Source: DASUMP01 sp036277635 | GTDB lineage: Bacteria > Actinomycetota > Acidimicrobiia > IMCC26256 > PALSA-610 | Direction of reading: 5' to 3' | DNA length: 7,578 nt | Assembly (NCBI GenBank): GCA_036277635.1 | Contig: DASUMP010000266.1 | Span: 1 to 7,578 of the forward strand | In this document: piece after piece, positions 5,836-7,578 of the stretch | How the letters are laid out: each line of letters opens with the position of its first letter | How positions within the stretch are numbered: position 1 is the first letter of the stretch | Program-made: the position numbers and the translations under genes | The notes under the pieces: model-generated | The model's database searches: none | What the model was told of the DNA's origin: nothing | Seen by the model: only the letters and a program-made list of their open reading frames with translations

Positions 5836-5842
5836 GGAGGAA
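5836..5842 (+). promoter_or_regulatory. Shine-Dalgarno site deciding the start of the membrane-anchored protein
   Basis: GGAGGAA lies just before the ATG at 5845 (four bases after GGAGG). The frame is open back to 5425, but that part is antisense to the CPQC gene and lacks such a site, and the segment from 5845 places a membrane anchor near the N-terminus. Confidence 0.8.
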
Positions 5843-5844
5843 CG

Positions 5845-7563
5845 ATGACCGAGGCGTCCGAGGACCAGCCCGTCGTCGACACCGCACCGCACACGCCGAG
5901 GTCCCGCCCGGCCTGGCAAGCGGCGCTCGCACCGCTGCTGGTCGTGGCGCTCGTCGTGGCGACGATCGCGGTCGTCGCCAGCCGCGACTCCGACGACGAG
6001 CTGGCGCTCCTGCCGCTCGTCCCCGGCAGCGCGCGCGGCGAAGCCGCATCCGACGCGGCGCTGTACCCCGCCCGCACGATCCGCTTCGTCCTCGACGGAG
6101 AGCTCCCCGATCTCGGCACGACCGGACGCGTCAGTCGCGTCGCCGGCGGGGCCGTCAGCGCCGAGCGCGCCGGTGAGATCGCCCGCGCCTTCGGCGTCGA
6201 CGCCGCACCGGAGCCGATCGAGAGCGGCTGGCAGGCCGCGGGTGACGCCGGCACCGTGTGGATCACGAGCTACGGCGGCGTGACCAGCGTCTCCTTCTGG
6301 CCGTTCACCGCGACAGAACCCGGCCGCGGCGAGCCCGGCTCCTCGGGGTCGTCCGGCGGTGGGGTCGACGGTTCGACCGGTGTCGCGACGCCCGACGACG
6401 CCGCGCCCCCGCCCGACGAGCCGACGACCGAGCCCGACCCCGGCACCGACCCGTCCGTGCCGACCACGTTCGCCCCCGCGCCCGAGCCGCCGGCCGACCT
6501 GCCGTCGAACGACGAGGCGGAAGCGATCGCCCGTGACCTGCTGGAGCGGATCGGCGCGCTCGACGGCGCCGAGTGGCAGGTCGAGGTCACCGACGGCGCC
6601 AGCGTCGGCGTTGCGGTCGCGTGCGCCGACGACACCCCGGTCGGCGCCGAACCGGACGTCGACCTTGCGCCCGAGTCCCGCTGTGACGAACAGCCGGTCG
6701 AGGAGTCGTACGTGACGTCGAGGTCGGTGCGCTTCACACGCGTGATCGACGGCGCGCCCGTCATGGGACTCGACTGGTGGGTCGAAGTCGGCGACGGCGG
6801 TCACGTCGACTCGGTCAACGGCGTGTTCGGGAACATCGAAGCCGTCGGCGACTACCCGCTGCAGTCGACCCGGGCCGCGTTCGACGCGCTGGCGAGCGGC
6901 GACGGTTGGTGGGGCGGCCCGGCGATCCTCGGTGACGCCGGGACCGAACCCGCGATCGGTGCACCCGACCAGCTCGACGAGCCGATCGAGGTCGTCGTCA
7001 CCATCACCGGGGTCGAGCGCGCGCTGATGCTGCAGCCCGCGTTCGAGGGCGGGGCCGACTCCACGTACGTGGTCCCCGCGTACCGCTTCGTCGGTCGCTT
7101 CGACGACGGCAGCGAGTACGTCGCCGATGTGCCGGCCCTCGACCCCGCCTACGTCGCGACCCCCGACACCACGCCGGAGCCCGCACCCACACCAGAGCCC
7201 GAGCCGAAGCCCGAGCCGGAGCCGACCCCGCTCCCCGAGCCCGAGCCCGTCCCCACCGAACCCGGTCCGGGCGAGGCGCCGAGGATCACGGGCGACGAGA
7301 CGCTGGAGGTCGGCACGCCGTACACGTTCGACCTGCTCACGCACTGCGGCGTGGCGTCGTCGTACTTCGACGGTCGGTACTGGCAGTCGGAGGCCTCGGC
7401 GAGCGGCGAACCCGCGATCCCGCCCGCGGCCTGGTCGAACCCGTACGAGACCGGCGAGCTCGTGCTCGTCGAACCCGACGTCGCCCAGTTCACGGGGTCC
7501 GACGGCACGTCGTTGGTCTTCACCCCCGCGCCCCCCGACTTCGTCCCTCTCGTCTGCGACTGA
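5845..7563 (+). CDS. Membrane-anchored extracytoplasmic protein with proline-rich linkers, function unknown
   Basis: The 572-residue product has a short cytoplasmic tail, one hydrophobic helix at about 27-45 (LAPLLVVALVVATIAVVA), and then an acidic extracytoplasmic region; no lipobox cysteine is seen. Parts in order: a first domain (about 72-155, YPARTIRFVLDGELPDL through VTSVSFWPF); a Gly/Ser then Pro/Asp/Glu linker (about 158-220); a second domain (about 221-435) with Cys260 and Cys280, DGAPVMGLDWWVEVGDGG and a YPL segment at 337-339; an EP-rich linker (443-475); and a C-terminal module (about 478-572) with THCGVASSYFDGRYW and a terminal Cys571. The paired domains recall envelope proteins I associate with actinobacterial sigma/anti-sigma neighbourhoods, and the last module resembles a small HCG...FDGR unit found at ends of actinobacterial secreted proteins. 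Both are recollections without a search. Cys501 and Cys571 could form a disulfide. No enzyme motif is visible. Confidence 0.85.
   Translation: MTEASEDQPVVDTAPHTPRSRPAWQAALAPLLVVALVVATIAVVASRDSDDELALLPLVPGSARGEAASDAALYPARTIRFVLDGELPDLGTTGRVSRVAGGAVSAERAGEIARAFGVDAAPEPIESGWQAAGDAGTVWITSYGGVTSVSFWPFTATEPGRGEPGSSGSSGGGVDGSTGVATPDDAAPPPDEPTTEPDPGTDPSVPTTFAPAPEPPADLPSNDEAEAIARDLLERIGALDGAEWQVEVTDGASVGVAVACADDTPVGAEPDVDLAPESRCDEQPVEESYVTSRSVRFTRVIDGAPVMGLDWWVEVGDGGHVDSVNGVFGNIEAVGDYPLQSTRAAFDALASGDGWWGGPAILGDAGTEPAIGAPDQLDEPIEVVVTITGVERALMLQPAFEGGADSTYVVPAYRFVGRFDDGSEYVADVPALDPAYVATPDTTPEPAPTPEPEPKPEPEPTPLPEPEPVPTEPGPGEAPRITGDETLEVGTPYTFDLLTHCGVASSYFDGRYWQSEASASGEPAIPPAAWSNPYETGELVLVEPDVAQFTGSDGTSLVFTPAPPDFVPLVCD
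7171..7269 (+). repeat. Coding Glu-Pro-rich linker repeat
   Basis: Codons for residues 443-475 of the membrane-anchored protein are an irregular run of gag/ccc-type Glu-Pro pairs with interspersed Thr, Lys and Leu. It is a low-complexity spacer, probably extended and periplasmic or wall-spanning, joining the second domain to the C-terminal module. Confidence 0.75.
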
Positions 7564-7578
7564 CCCCTCGCGTTGGCA

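Noticed and set aside
5425..5844. Upstream extension of the 5845 gene to an earlier start at 5425
   Set aside because: It lies antisense to the CPQC gene, is Arg-rich, and would bury the membrane helix; GGAGGAA before the ATG at 5845 fixes the start.
5722..7344. Long minus-strand open frame antisense to the membrane-anchored protein
   Set aside because: Its composition is Arg/Gly/Asp-rich and low in normal hydrophobic cores, it mirrors third-position GC bias, and the plus strand carries a clear SD, membrane helix and domains. Only the last 115 codons (5374-5721) look like a protein.

Overview
The window is very GC-rich DNA with strong G/C preference at third codon positions, dense packing and several genes that lack a Shine-Dalgarno site. 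Together with a group-2-type actinobacterial sigma factor, an F420-type luciferase-like oxidoreductase and a WS/DGAT wax ester/triacylglycerol synthase, this points to a chromosomal segment of a high-GC actinobacterium, perhaps an Acidimicrobiia-like lineage. The lineage is inferred from gene style and not proven. I see no mobile element, RNA gene, CRISPR array or phage gene.

Layout from left to right: (1) the 3' part of a sigma-70 family gene (1-663, +, cut by the window edge); (2) a convergent LLM-class F420-dependent oxidoreductase (677-1696, -), whose last codons and those of the sigma gene form the two arms of one perfect 10-bp inverted repeat; (3) a divergent stand-alone RecB-family PD-(D/E)XK nuclease with an Fe-S-type cysteine set (1756-2607, +); (4) a PAP2-family phosphatase (2671-3261, +) coupled by an ATGA overlap to a DsbA-fold thioredoxin-like protein with a one-cysteine CPFA site (3258-3845, +); (5) a WS/DGAT acyltransferase (3913-5385, +); (6) a small unrecognised CPQC protein on the opposite strand (5374-5721, -), overlapping the WS/DGAT 3' end by 12 bp; (7) a divergent single-pass membrane-anchored extracytoplasmic protein with two proline-rich linkers and a small C-terminal Cys-containing module (5845-7563, +).

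Functionally this is a mixed housekeeping/accessory stretch, not one obvious pathway. The most suggestive grouping is PAP2 phosphatase next to WS/DGAT, which could supply the last two steps of triacylglycerol formation (phosphatidate to diacylglycerol to triacylglycerol); this is inference from family membership. Regulatory structure is more visible than usual. Two genes on opposite strands share a TANNNT hexamer exactly six bases before the start codon, as expected of leaderless transcripts, and three inverted repeats sit at gene ends as candidate terminators. No gap between genes exceeds about 125 bases. I found no convincing undescribed multi-gene system.
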